This document shows positions 36,631 through 45,492 of a DNA stretch of 64,000 bases, in pieces. The position numbers were made by a program, and so were the translations under genes. The first letter of the stretch is position 1, and the number at the start of each line of letters is the position of its first letter. The stretch comes from Candidatus Kuenenia hertensis (GTDB taxonomy: Bacteria > Planctomycetota > Brocadiia > Brocadiales > Brocadiaceae): the NCBI GenBank assembly GCA_021646465.1, contig SOET01000009.1, positions 37,552-101,551 of the forward strand, given 5' to 3'. Below the pieces are notes generated by a model. It saw nothing but the letters and a program-made list of their open reading frames with translations. It was not told the origin of the DNA and did not search any database.

Positions 36631-38013
36631 GTGAGTGAAAAACCGAGACCCTTTATTCGAATGCTTATTGCGTGCCTCTTATTCTTTATCACAGTCACTC
36701 TTTACACATTATTGCCGCGTTACTGGCACAATATTCCGGAAATAATCAAGCATCTGCTTCTCGTTTTTAGCGCAATAATGTGTATTCACTTAATGGAGTA
36801 TGCATTTTTTTGGTGGGAAATATTCGGGCACATGAAAAATATCATACAAGAAACTCTGCTGCCCACAAACCAGCTCATCAATGAGAACAGAAACCAATTG
36901 GAGAATTTTTTTCATACCTCCAATCAACTTACCGGTACAGCTGCAACATGCGGCCTTGTAAATATATATGTTTCCCGTAAAGATATCAAACATGATATAT
37001 ATGATTCCATAAATAATGCAAAAAAGAGAATGTGGCTGCAAGGGATCGCACATTCGGAAATTGTGCCCCTTGATGATTTGCTCTTCTCTTTTAATGAAAA
37101 AATAAGTTGTGAAATCGATTGCAAAATACTTCTCCTTGACGCACATCAAGCACAGGCAGTTTTCAGAACTTTTATGGAAAGTTCCCCTTCAGAGGTTGAC
37201 AGGATTATTAATACCGATAGATCAAAAATACCTCCATTTGAACCTTTTTTTCATCAAGGAGTATATAGCGACTTTGCCCACGCATGCGACAGGATTAGAA
37301 ATTATTCAAAAATAAGGGACAACGTAAGATTCTACACACACTCTCCCAATTGTTGGCTCATTATTATCGATGAGACGGCATTCTTTCAACCCTATTCGTT
37401 TGGTAAAGATCCAACACTAACATTAACGGATGTCAGCATAGGAATCCATATGCCAGTATTTAAATTCCAAATGCTTCCGGATGCAATACCCTTTAAAATA
37501 CTTGAAGACCATTTTCTGAAATTGTGGACAACCTCAAACATAGATTTATTCCATGCAGAGGCGCGAATTACGGATCGTCATCACATAATTAAAGACCTTT
37601 TTAATCGACATTCATGGTGGTTCAAACAGTTGCACGGAATACTCCATGTCCCAAAGGACAATAATAACAATATATATGACAGGCGTAAATTTCCACGGCA
37701 ACCGTGGAAATGGAATCTGCCTCTGTCATTGCATATTTATCTGGATGATTGTGAAAAAACTACTACAATAACTAACATTTATGATTACTCACGCGAAGGA
37801 ATGTTGCTGCAATTGGAAAATATTTCAGGGCTCAGTATCGGACAAATTGTCAGTTTGCATGGCTCTGCTCCGGCAGAACCATTTGAAGCAAATTTTGTAA
37901 TAGATCATTTTCTGAAAATTACCAGTTCCGTAATTGTACGCATAGCAGGTGAATTGCCCCTTGCTATTTGTATTCAGACTGTTTACAACAATGAAGTAAA
38001 AAATAAACAGTAA
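36631..38013 (+). CDS. Membrane protein with PLD-like middle and C-terminal PilZ (c-di-GMP) domain
   Basis: Starts at GTG 36631 behind TTGAGGT; 460 residues. Two N-terminal transmembrane helices (about 10-28 and 41-63) are followed by a soluble region (110-310) whose spacing resembles phospholipase-D-like domains without the HKD motif. The last 105 residues form a PilZ domain with both c-di-GMP motifs intact: RKFPR (352-356) and DYSREG (385-390). It is therefore a predicted membrane c-di-GMP effector. The gene stops 24 bp before the ammonium-sensor kinase, so the two are probably one transcript. Confidence 0.82.
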   Translation: MSEKPRPFIRMLIACLLFFITVTLYTLLPRYWHNIPEIIKHLLLVFSAIMCIHLMEYAFFWWEIFGHMKNIIQETLLPTNQLINENRNQLENFFHTSNQLTGTAATCGLVNIYVSRKDIKHDIYDSINNAKKRMWLQGIAHSEIVPLDDLLFSFNEKISCEIDCKILLLDAHQAQAVFRTFMESSPSEVDRIINTDRSKIPPFEPFFHQGVYSDFAHACDRIRNYSKIRDNVRFYTHSPNCWLIIIDETAFFQPYSFGKDPTLTLTDVSIGIHMPVFKFQMLPDAIPFKILEDHFLKLWTTSNIDLFHAEARITDRHHIIKDLFNRHSWWFKQLHGILHVPKDNNNNIYDRRKFPRQPWKWNLPLSLHIYLDDCEKTTTITNIYDYSREGMLLQLENISGLSIGQIVSLHGSAPAEPFEANFVIDHFLKITSSVIVRIAGELPLAICIQTVYNNEVKNKQ

Positions 38014-38037
38014 TGAAATATTTAAAGTAACTCCATT

Positions 38038-40101
38038 ATGGAAAACATACAAATAAACATTAACCACATTTGGGTGATTATGGCAGCCTGCATGGTATTT
38101 TTTATGCAGGTGGGGTTCACTTCATATGAAACCGGATTTTCCCAGTCTAAAAATGCCATCAGCATCGCATTGAGAAATCTTGTAGATACCCTCATCTCAT
38201 CGCTCGTCTTTTTCAGTGTGGGTTTCGGGCTCATGTTTGGCAAAAGCTACATGGGATTGATCGGGATTGATCTTTTTTTTGCAAATGAAGTGGCTTCGCA
38301 TCCTAATACCTTGTCTTATTCATTCCTCTTTTTTCACATGGCCTTCGCCTCTACTGCTGCAACAATATTAACCGGCGCTATAGCTGAACGCTCCGGTTTC
38401 ATTCCCAACGTTGCTGGCGCTGCTTTTATCATTGCGGTTATTTATCCGATTTTCGGGCACTGGGTATGGGGAGACCTTTTTTCCTTTAATCAGACTGGTT
38501 GGTTGAAAAAATTGGGTTTTATTGATTTTGCAGGCTCAACGGTAGTACATTCCATCGGAGGCTGGTTTGCTATGGCAGGTGCAATTGTTGTGGGGCCAAG
38601 ACTCGGAAAATATAATACTGATGGTACATCAAACCGAATAGGTTTACATAACGTACCGCTCGTTACCTTAGGAACTTTTTTTCTCTGGTTTGGATGGTTT
38701 GGTTTTAATGGAGGAAGCCTTTTAAGGGCTTCTGCAAATATAGGATTAGTAATTCTGAATACCAACCTGGCTGCCTCGGCAGCAGGGTTATCCGCCCTTA
38801 TATTTATTTATGTGACAAAAAATAGGATCGAAGCAGGAAGCCTCTTTACTGCGATACTTGCCGGATTGGTTGCCATAACTGCAAGTTCAAATATGGTTAC
38901 CCCCGGTAGCGCGGTATGTATTGGTCTTATTACCGGAATACTGGCAATCAATGCAGAAAGTTTTATTGAAAAAGTTTTGAAAATTGACGACCCGGTAAGC
39001 GCCGTTGCCGTACATGGAGTTGGCGGTGTAATAGGCACGCTCTGTGTTGCACTATTTGCCCAGAAATCAGCATTTCTTACGGAAGATGGGAGCAGGATAT
39101 ATCAGTTAGGCATACAGGCATTGGGCGTTATTGTTGCTTTTTCATGGTCATTCGGCATGGGGATGCTTTTTTTCCTGTGCCTTAAGAAACTAAAGAGAAT
39201 ACGGGTGACTCCTGAGGAAGAAAAGAGAGGCCTTAATATCGCCGAATATGAAGATGTAGCATCATGGCTTGATTTTATTAGAATAACACGGCTGCAGGAT
39301 TTAAACCTGCTACTTGAAAAAAAGGTAGAAGAAAAGACAGAAGATCTCCAACATGCAAATATTGCTCTGGAAAAGGCAAACAGGCTTAAATCGGAATTTC
39401 TGGCAACAATGTCGCATGAACTTCGTACACCTTTAAATGCAGTCATTGGTTTTGCAGAAGTATTGCGCGATGAAATCACAGGCAGTCTTAGCGAAGATCA
39501 AAAAGAATACGTAAAAGATATCCACAGCAGCGGCCAACACCTGCTTAACATAATTAACAGCATATTGGACCTTTCAAAGATTGAAACAGGAAAAATGGAA
39601 CTTCAGTATGAGGAATTTTGTACAGACGTCACAATTAAAGAAATATTGGCAATTATATCCCCATCCGCCGATTATAAAAGAATTTCTATTCATACGAATA
39701 TTCAGAATAATCTTCCCCACCTCTCGGCGGACAAAACAAAATTCAAACAGATTCTCTATAATTTATTATCAAATGCAGTTAAATTTACCCCTGAAAATGG
39801 GAAAATCAACATAAGCGTTTTTCAAATAAATCACTCCATACAATTTGAAATAACCGATACCGGCATTGGCATAAAACCTGAAGATAAAGAAAGAATATTC
39901 GATGCTTTTCATCAGGCGGATGCATCGTTAACAAGAAAATACGAAGGTACAGGACTTGGTTTACATCTGACAAAACGTCTTGTAGAATTGCATGGCGGCA
40001 AAATATGGGTAGAAAGCACTCCCGGAAAAGGGAGCACATTCCTTTTTACTCTCCCGATAAATTCATCAGAGAGTATTGAAAAAAACAATACGGATTCGTA
40101 G
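38038..40101 (+). CDS. Ammonium transporter-histidine kinase fusion (ammonium sensor kinase)
   Basis: The 687-residue protein has a full Amt domain (about 1-390): ILTGAIAERSGF, IDFAGSTVVHSIGGW, LWFGWFGFNGGS and AVAVHGVGGVIGTL. The twin pore histidines are present (His171, His326), as are Asp163 and Phe103 at the gate position. A linker helix (405-450) leads to a histidine kinase: TMSHELRTPLNAVIGF with His460, NLLSNAVKFTP, DTGIGI and EGTGLGLHLTKRL. This architecture is that of the anammox Amt5-type sensor described in Kuenenia stuttgartiensis, where ammonium binding controls kinase activity. No response regulator is adjacent; the PilZ gene is 24 bp upstream. Confidence 0.95.
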   Translation: MENIQININHIWVIMAACMVFFMQVGFTSYETGFSQSKNAISIALRNLVDTLISSLVFFSVGFGLMFGKSYMGLIGIDLFFANEVASHPNTLSYSFLFFHMAFASTAATILTGAIAERSGFIPNVAGAAFIIAVIYPIFGHWVWGDLFSFNQTGWLKKLGFIDFAGSTVVHSIGGWFAMAGAIVVGPRLGKYNTDGTSNRIGLHNVPLVTLGTFFLWFGWFGFNGGSLLRASANIGLVILNTNLAASAAGLSALIFIYVTKNRIEAGSLFTAILAGLVAITASSNMVTPGSAVCIGLITGILAINAESFIEKVLKIDDPVSAVAVHGVGGVIGTLCVALFAQKSAFLTEDGSRIYQLGIQALGVIVAFSWSFGMGMLFFLCLKKLKRIRVTPEEEKRGLNIAEYEDVASWLDFIRITRLQDLNLLLEKKVEEKTEDLQHANIALEKANRLKSEFLATMSHELRTPLNAVIGFAEVLRDEITGSLSEDQKEYVKDIHSSGQHLLNIINSILDLSKIETGKMELQYEEFCTDVTIKEILAIISPSADYKRISIHTNIQNNLPHLSADKTKFKQILYNLLSNAVKFTPENGKINISVFQINHSIQFEITDTGIGIKPEDKERIFDAFHQADASLTRKYEGTGLGLHLTKRLVELHGGKIWVESTPGKGSTFLFTLPINSSESIEKNNTDS

Positions 40102-40262
40102 TAGATTATTCCTTATAAATAATTTGTTAAATCAAAACCCTCACGGGAAACAGAGTTTCCATTGCAGTTGCCTGCCTGTCGGCAGACAGGGACTCCGTTC
40201 AGATGACATTCACAGTCATCTATGAAAAAGCATGTCCCTGAGCACATCCGCAGACGCTGTCT

Positions 40263-40328
40263 GTAGGTCGGGTTTCTTACCCGACATCCGTTTTCATATT
40301 GTATTGTCGGGTAAGAAACCCGACCTAC
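40263..40328. repeat. Element with 24-bp inverted arms, copy 2
   Basis: The arms at 40263-40286 and 40305-40328 are identical to those of the copy at 10127-10194; the centre has two bases fewer (18). The same downstream tail, GACTGAGCCTGCGAATGTA, follows after a short duplication (CTACAAACTACA). A shared block containing GGAAACAGAGTTTCC and CCTGCCTGTCGGCAGACAGG lies before it (40134-40190), also found at 53207-53268. Confidence 0.82.
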
Positions 40329-40364
40329 AAACTACAGACTGAGCCTGCGAATGTAATCGGGGAT

Positions 40365-40492
40365 GACCCCACGTTTCATGCGTGGCAATTTAGCCATGAC
40401 CTGCCTGCCGACAAGCAGGAATGTATATATCGCTATTAATCAAATTAATTATTGGGTTCAGATTACAAATCTGAACTCGCAAGGGGCTTCTG
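40365..40492 (-). repeat. Composite intergenic repeat, copy C (inverted, truncated)
   Basis: Reads as the reverse complement of the copies at 7629 and 30361 and includes the CCACGCATGAAACGTGG hairpin, the GATTACAAATC hairpin block and the 20-bp module (40400-40419). The GTTCAGGTC hairpin and the far end are missing. At the other end it runs straight into a HEPN gene remnant. Confidence 0.82.
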
Positions 40493-40497
40493 GAAAT

Positions 40498-40647
40498 GCT
40501 CTCCTTCTTATGCCGTATGCAGTGGAAATCCGGTATCCGGATGATTGGTTTATGCCTGTAAAAGAAGATGCAGAAGAAGCAAGGGAAGCCGTATCACGTG
40601 CAATGTCATGGCTTCAAAATGCCTTGCCGGAAGCTTTTTCCGAATAA
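40498..40647 (+). pseudogene. HEPN-domain gene remnant (C-terminal end only)
   Basis: The frame ending at TAA 40647 reads MPYAVEIRYPDDWF, then EDAEEAREAVSRAMSWLQ. This is the characteristic C-terminal part of HEPN nucleotide-binding/ribonuclease proteins, which are about 130 residues. Everything upstream is replaced by the intergenic repeat at 40365-40492, and there is no start codon with a ribosome site. The usual partner, a MNT nucleotidyltransferase antitoxin, is absent. I read it as the leftover of a deleted toxin-antitoxin-like pair. Confidence 0.72.
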
Positions 40648-40783
40648 TTCATGACCGAAACGACAACGAACCAGACACTTTACTTGATCCCGAGCAGTTG
40701 AATAACAACAACCGCTTTATGTTTTCCCCATATATAGAAACAACAAACATTCAATAGTATGTTTGTAATTGGAACCATCATGT

Positions 40784-41437
40784 TTATTCAGGAGATTGTT
40801 TATTGTGGTTCATCCCATGTCCGTACTTCTCATAATACGTGATTTTATCGAGACTGAATCTTGGCCGTTGAGGAGGGTCTTCATCGGGATAACCAATGGG
40901 AAGTAATGCAATGATTTCAATGTTTTGAGGTATTTCTAAAATCTCTTTTACCTTGTTATCATCGAACCATCTCACCCAGCATGTTCCCAACCCCAACTCT
41001 ACCGCCTGCAACACCATGTGCTCAATTGCGATATCCGTATTTCCCGCTGCTGCTATCAACAAGTGCCACTTGATATCTGCATGCAGCCCCCCTTTTTTTA
41101 ATGACGGGACAAATACCTCCCGTGATTTTGCAGGCAGTGCCCCTGCCTCAATCAGCTCATCTATCCTTTCAGGAAATTCCCCAAAGGCTTTTATATCGGC
41201 GCAACATGCTATAATTACCGGCGCCTGCCCTACGTGGCGCTGATTGTATGAAGCAAATTTTAATTTTTTAATTGTTTCAGAGTCCCTGACGACAATAAAT
41301 CTCCACGGTTGTGTATTTGAACCGGAAGGAGCAAGTCTGGCACTCTCCAGAATTTGTTGGATCATTTCTTCTGATACTGGTTCTGATTTAAATCTTCGTA
41401 TACTGCGACGTTTCTGGATTGCTTCTTTCACATTCAT
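40784..41437 (-). CDS. Nitroreductase-family flavoprotein
   Basis: Starts at ATG 41437 behind GGGGATAG (217 residues), opening MNVKEAIQKRRSIRRFKSEP as nitroreductases do. The FMN-binding Arg and Ser residues fall in KRRSIRRF and LAPSGSNTQPWRFIVVRD; EHMVLQAVELGLGTCWVRWF and ALLPIGYPDEDPP are the other family blocks. It is a predicted FMN-dependent, NAD(P)H-oxidising enzyme; substrate unknown. It is divergent from the macro-domain gene with a 142-bp gap between them. Upstream in-frame ATGs add residues outside the family. Confidence 0.88.
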   Translation of the reverse strand: MNVKEAIQKRRSIRRFKSEPVSEEMIQQILESARLAPSGSNTQPWRFIVVRDSETIKKLKFASYNQRHVGQAPVIIACCADIKAFGEFPERIDELIEAGALPAKSREVFVPSLKKGGLHADIKWHLLIAAAGNTDIAIEHMVLQAVELGLGTCWVRWFDDNKVKEILEIPQNIEIIALLPIGYPDEDPPQRPRFSLDKITYYEKYGHGMNHNKQSPE

Positions 41438-41579
41438 TTCACTATCCCCGGTTTTTTTCATTGAAAAATAATGTATATTTAAAATGTTTTTAACACTATA
41501 AGTTGTTATCATTATCTCTGTCAACCATATAGTCAATTGTGAGTTTATTTTTTTTATCCATTTTTTAAGGCATTTAATT

Positions 41580-42116
41580 ATGTTAAAGATTGTTATGAAT
41601 GATTCAACTCTGGAACTTATAGAAGGCGATATTACGCTGCAAGATACGGATGCAATTGTAAACGCGGCAAATACATCGCTTTTGGGAGGGGGCGGAGTAG
41701 ATGGCGCTATACATAGGGCAGGAGGGCCTGAAATACTGGAAGAATGTAAAAAAATCGGAGGATGCCCAACCGGCGAGGCGAGAATTACTACCGGAGGGAA
41801 TTTAAAAGCACGATACGTTATTCATACGGTCGGGCCGGTTTACCGGGGAGGAGAAAAAAATGAACAAACACATCTTGAAAATGCGTACCGGAATAGCCTG
41901 ATTGTTGCCTCTGATAATACGATAAAAAGTATATCTTTTCCTTCGATAAGCACCGGCGCTTACGGCTATCCTATTGATAAGGCGGCAAAAATTGCATTAC
42001 ATACCGTGATTAATTATTTAAAAAACCACCGGGACATTCACCTGGTACGGTTTGTGCTTTTTGATAAAAGCACTTACAATGCCTATGAAAAGGCGCTGGA
42101 CGAATGTAAGAAATGA
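41580..42116 (+). CDS. Macro-domain ADP-ribose hydrolase (MacroD/YmdB type)
   Basis: The 178-residue product is a complete macro domain: LIEGDITLQDTDAIVNAANTSLLGGGGVDGAIHRAGG (ligand-binding Asn and Gly loop), PTGEARITTGGNLKARYVIH and SISTGAYGYPIDKAAKIAL. The NAAN and GGGGVDGAIHRAGG motifs match MacroD-type hydrolases, which remove ADP-ribose from proteins or O-acetyl-ADP-ribose. No ADP-ribosyltransferase or toxin gene is adjacent, but a HEPN remnant lies about 930 bp upstream. Its stop is seven bases from the convergent glgC stop. Confidence 0.92.
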   Translation: MLKIVMNDSTLELIEGDITLQDTDAIVNAANTSLLGGGGVDGAIHRAGGPEILEECKKIGGCPTGEARITTGGNLKARYVIHTVGPVYRGGEKNEQTHLENAYRNSLIVASDNTIKSISFPSISTGAYGYPIDKAAKIALHTVINYLKNHRDIHLVRFVLFDKSTYNAYEKALDECKK

Positions 42117-42123
42117 CAAATGT

Positions 42124-43356
42124 TCATATTAAATGCATTTCCTTGTGTGCCACAACAATACCTTTTTCTGTTACCGTAAATTGTTTTTCATCATCCTTCA
42201 GATTATAACCTATTCTCATCCCATCCGGTATTGTTACATATTTGTCAACGATGGCATTTTGAATTTTAACATTTTTCCCTATTTTTACCCCATCCATTAT
42301 AACTGAGCTTATGGTTGATGATTGTGAATCGATTGTAACATTCGGGGAAATAATTGATTTTTCTATGAATGCGTCGTTAATTATACACCCATTTGATATC
42401 AGTGAATCTCTTACCATTCCCTTTTTTTCTTGTCCGCATAAATATTTTGCGGGAGGATATTGCTTGCTGTAAGTTCGTATCGGCCAGGTAGTATCAAAAA
42501 GATCAAAATCGGGATTTTCTTTTACCAGATCAATATTCGCTTCCCAATAGGCGTCTAATGTGCCAATATCTCTCCAATAGCCAGTCTTGTTGCTTTTACT
42601 ATCAGTAAAAACAAATGAAAGTACACGATCTTTTTGTATCATAGTCGGAATAATATTTTTCCCGAAATCTCTGTTCGAATCTTTTTTCGCATTATCTATT
42701 ACCCGCTTTACAAGTACTTCTGTATTGAACAGATAGATACCCATAGAAACAAGGGCGACATTTTTATTTATGGGAATGGGTCTTGGTTTGGAAGGTTTCT
42801 CATCAAAGTCAATAATCCGTTGATTATTGTCTATGCTTACAACACCAAATCGGGTTGCATCGGCCAGGGGCGCTTCAATACACGGAACGGTCAGATCTGC
42901 TTTATTTACAATATGATAATTTATCAGTTCGGAATAATCCATTTTGTATACATGATCTCCCGCTAAAATTAACACCAGCTCGGGGCGTTCTCTTTCAAGG
43001 ACATATATATTCTGATACACAGCATCGGAAGTTCCCTGATACCACATCTCACTGGTTCTTTTTTGAGGCGGAATGTTTTCAATAAATTCATCCAACTCGG
43101 TATTGAAAATACTCCAACCCACCCGCAAATGTCTGTCTAATGAATAAGACTTATACTGCGTCAGGACGCATATTTTTCTTAATCCTGAATTGATACAATT
43201 GCTTAAGGTAAAATCTATAATGCGGTAAATGCCGCCGAAAGGAACCGCTGGTTTTGCCCTGTCTCTCGTTAGCGGATATAACCTTTCTCCTTTACCCCCG
43301 GCAAGCAGCATCACAAGGACTTTTTTAAATATTGTGTGATCAAACGGTTTTATCAT
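42124..43356 (-). CDS. glgC: Glucose-1-phosphate adenylyltransferase
   Basis: The 410-residue product has the pyrophosphorylase opening VLVMLLAGGKGERLYPLTRDRAKPAVPFGG and IIDFTLSNCINSGL. The middle has WYQGTSDAVYQNIYVLE and LILAGDHVYKMDYSELI; sugar-phosphate motif VDFDEKPSKP-like IIDFDEKPSKPRPI, and GYWRDIGTLDAYWEANIDL. A left-handed helix end follows (SSVIMDGVKIGKNVKIQNAI). It makes ADP-glucose for glycogen synthesis. ATG 43356 overlaps the end of the upstream response-regulator gene by 17 bases, with AAAAGGCG as ribosome site. It is the last gene of the galT-glgA-kinase-regulator-glgC run. Confidence 0.94.
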   Translation of the reverse strand: MIKPFDHTIFKKVLVMLLAGGKGERLYPLTRDRAKPAVPFGGIYRIIDFTLSNCINSGLRKICVLTQYKSYSLDRHLRVGWSIFNTELDEFIENIPPQKRTSEMWYQGTSDAVYQNIYVLERERPELVLILAGDHVYKMDYSELINYHIVNKADLTVPCIEAPLADATRFGVVSIDNNQRIIDFDEKPSKPRPIPINKNVALVSMGIYLFNTEVLVKRVIDNAKKDSNRDFGKNIIPTMIQKDRVLSFVFTDSKSNKTGYWRDIGTLDAYWEANIDLVKENPDFDLFDTTWPIRTYSKQYPPAKYLCGQEKKGMVRDSLISNGCIINDAFIEKSIISPNVTIDSQSSTISSVIMDGVKIGKNVKIQNAIVDKYVTIPDGMRIGYNLKDDEKQFTVTEKGIVVAHKEMHLI

Positions 43357-43723
43357 CGCCTTTTCTCTTTTTTTTAATAAGTAATTCTTTAATCTTATCT
43401 TTTAATTCTTTTAAATCTGATGATTTAATTATATAAGCATCGGCTGACCAGGTCATAAAGTTGTTTTGATAATTACTATACGCCGTATTAATAATTATCG
43501 GGATATTTCTCTGTTCGCTCAAAATCCTGCACATAGATTCAATGCCATCCATCCTGGGCATATTTATGTCCATTATAATTAAGTCGGGGTTATAATTTCG
43601 CGCATGCTCAATAGCCTCTATTCCATTGCAGGCCGTAACAACCTTATATCCTTCGATAGCAAGTTCCTGTTCATATAACAAAATTTGATTTTTATCATCC
43701 TCAACCAATAATATTGTATCCAT
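43340..43723 (-). CDS. Single-domain response regulator in glycogen operon
   Basis: A 127-residue stand-alone receiver: TILLVEDDKNQILLYEQEL, phosphoacceptor Asp52 in LIIMDINMPRMDG, a Thr-containing IIINTAYSNY and a Lys near ADAYIIKSSDL. There is no DNA-binding or enzymatic output, so it signals by protein contact or phosphotransfer. The Lys is not followed by Pro as it usually is. ATG 43723 has AGGGAG upstream; it starts 12 bp after the kinase gene and overlaps glgC by 17 bp, so all are translated from one message. The target is unknown. Confidence 0.92.
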   Translation of the reverse strand: MDTILLVEDDKNQILLYEQELAIEGYKVVTACNGIEAIEHARNYNPDLIIMDINMPRMDGIESMCRILSEQRNIPIIINTAYSNYQNNFMTWSADAYIIKSSDLKELKDKIKELLIKKKRKGDDKTV

Positions 43724-43735
43724 CTGAAACTCCCT

Positions 43736-45454
43736 TCAACACATACAATTCTGAATAGGCAGGAAAATGGAAAACGTGGTACCCAGGTTCAATTCACTTT
43801 TTACTTTAATAAAGCCTTCATGATCGTCTACAATTTTCTGTGACACCGCCAAACCAATGCCGGTTCCTTCCTTTTTTCTTGTATAAAACGGAGTAAAAAT
43901 ATTTTCTACCGTATCCTCATCCATCCCTTCTCCTGTATCGGTAATATTTATTTTTATATATTCATCTTCACTTGTTGTTTCAATAATGAGCTTTCCTCCA
44001 TTCGGCATAGATTCGGCAGCATTTTTAAGCATATTTAAAAATACCTGACGTATCTGATCCTGATCAATCACAATATCGGGCATCATTACGTCGTATTTTT
44101 TTACTAAATCAATTTTAAGGTTTTTAAAATATGCTTCCATGAGAGATATTGTATTGTCTAATATATCATTTACCTGACTTTTCACCTTTACAGGTTTTGC
44201 AACCCTGCTGAAATCCATTACAATTGCAAGAATTTTTTCTAATCTGTTCACTTCATCAATAATAATCTTTGCGCTGTTTTCTATTGCTTTGTTATCCTTT
44301 ACCTCGCGGACTATTGATCTTGCGAACCCGCCGATAGTTACGAGGGGATTTCGGATCTCATGAGCGATATAGCTCGCCATGTTTCCAACAACTGCAAGCT
44401 TTTCAGAGCGTACCAACCGTTCCTGTGCTTCCTTCAGTTGAACAATTTTTTTCTCTAATGACTTGTATGCTTCAGCGTTTTCGATTGCCAATGCGGCATG
44501 ATTCGCAAATGTAGATAAAAGCATTACCATTTCATCCGTTATAGGTTTTTTACTGTAAATATTATCCGCACAAATCACCCCCAGCACCTTATCTCTGACG
44601 ATCAAAGGAACACAGACAAATTCAGTTGCTCCAATCATATTAACAAAATTCTTATTGATATTCGGATTATTAAATGCGTTTCGTTCCACAATAACCTTTT
44701 TTTTTCTGATACATGAGACAATAACTTCATTTTCATCATCCAGCGAATAAGCCATTAACCGGGTAATCATATGCAAGGGGGAATCATATCTGTAGTTATT
44801 TTCTGACGCCTTTATTAAATCTTCCAGTTTTTCGTACTTATTTGTTATTTCATTCCATATCTTATTTGCTTCAGTAATGTCTGACGGACCTACCGCCATT
44901 TTGCCATAAACAGTATGGCGGCCTGAATCCAAAAGAAAAAGCCGCGCACGATTAAACCCTAAGCCCGTTCCTGCCGTCACGCATGTCAAAATCAAATGGA
45001 GAAGGCGATCAATCTGAAGCGTTCCCTGCATTAATACCACAAGATTCGTCAATAAATCATACTGATGTATTTTCTCTTCTTTTAAGGTAATATCGGTTGT
45101 GATTTTTAATAAATGGGTTATGCTTCCTTTCTCATCTTTAATCGGTATTGTTGTATTCTGCAAGTATTTTCTAATATCTTTATCCGTATTTACCTGGATT
45201 TCACTGTGTTGTTTATTGCCGCTGGAAAGAACTTTAAGTGTCGTGCAGTTATTTTTATCTTTACATTCACAGTTAAACACATCCCGGCAGGATCTTCCTA
45301 CCGGATCATAATTCAATTTCAGAACGGATGAGAGTGTACGGTTCGCCCATAAAATATTAAGATTATGATCAAGCAGTGCCAATCCGGCTATTTCTACATC
45401 TGAAATGTTATTTATGATATCTTCTAATCTGAATTTTATAATATCCGGCAGCAT
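43736..45454 (-). CDS. Soluble PAS-GAF sensor histidine kinase in glycogen operon
   Basis: The 572-residue kinase has no membrane segment. A PAS domain (about 12-130) carries a Cys-rich insert (SCRDVFNCECKDKNNCTTLK). A GAF domain follows (about 140-330; GTGLGFNRARLFLLDSG, FVCVPLIVRDKVLGVICAD). HisKA has YIAHEIRNPLVTIGGFA, and the ATPase domain has the N-box MLKNAAESMPNGGK, DTGEGM and EGTGIGLAVSQKI. It presumably phosphorylates the receiver encoded 12 bp downstream. The cysteines in PAS could bind metal or sense redox, which would fit coupling of carbon storage to energy state (inference). Confidence 0.93.
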   Translation of the reverse strand: MLPDIIKFRLEDIINNISDVEIAGLALLDHNLNILWANRTLSSVLKLNYDPVGRSCRDVFNCECKDKNNCTTLKVLSSGNKQHSEIQVNTDKDIRKYLQNTTIPIKDEKGSITHLLKITTDITLKEEKIHQYDLLTNLVVLMQGTLQIDRLLHLILTCVTAGTGLGFNRARLFLLDSGRHTVYGKMAVGPSDITEANKIWNEITNKYEKLEDLIKASENNYRYDSPLHMITRLMAYSLDDENEVIVSCIRKKKVIVERNAFNNPNINKNFVNMIGATEFVCVPLIVRDKVLGVICADNIYSKKPITDEMVMLLSTFANHAALAIENAEAYKSLEKKIVQLKEAQERLVRSEKLAVVGNMASYIAHEIRNPLVTIGGFARSIVREVKDNKAIENSAKIIIDEVNRLEKILAIVMDFSRVAKPVKVKSQVNDILDNTISLMEAYFKNLKIDLVKKYDVMMPDIVIDQDQIRQVFLNMLKNAAESMPNGGKLIIETTSEDEYIKINITDTGEGMDEDTVENIFTPFYTRKKEGTGIGLAVSQKIVDDHEGFIKVKSELNLGTTFSIFLPIQNCMC

Positions 45455-45492
45455 TTCTCTGTCCTAAAAAATCTTTTATTACCATTACACCT

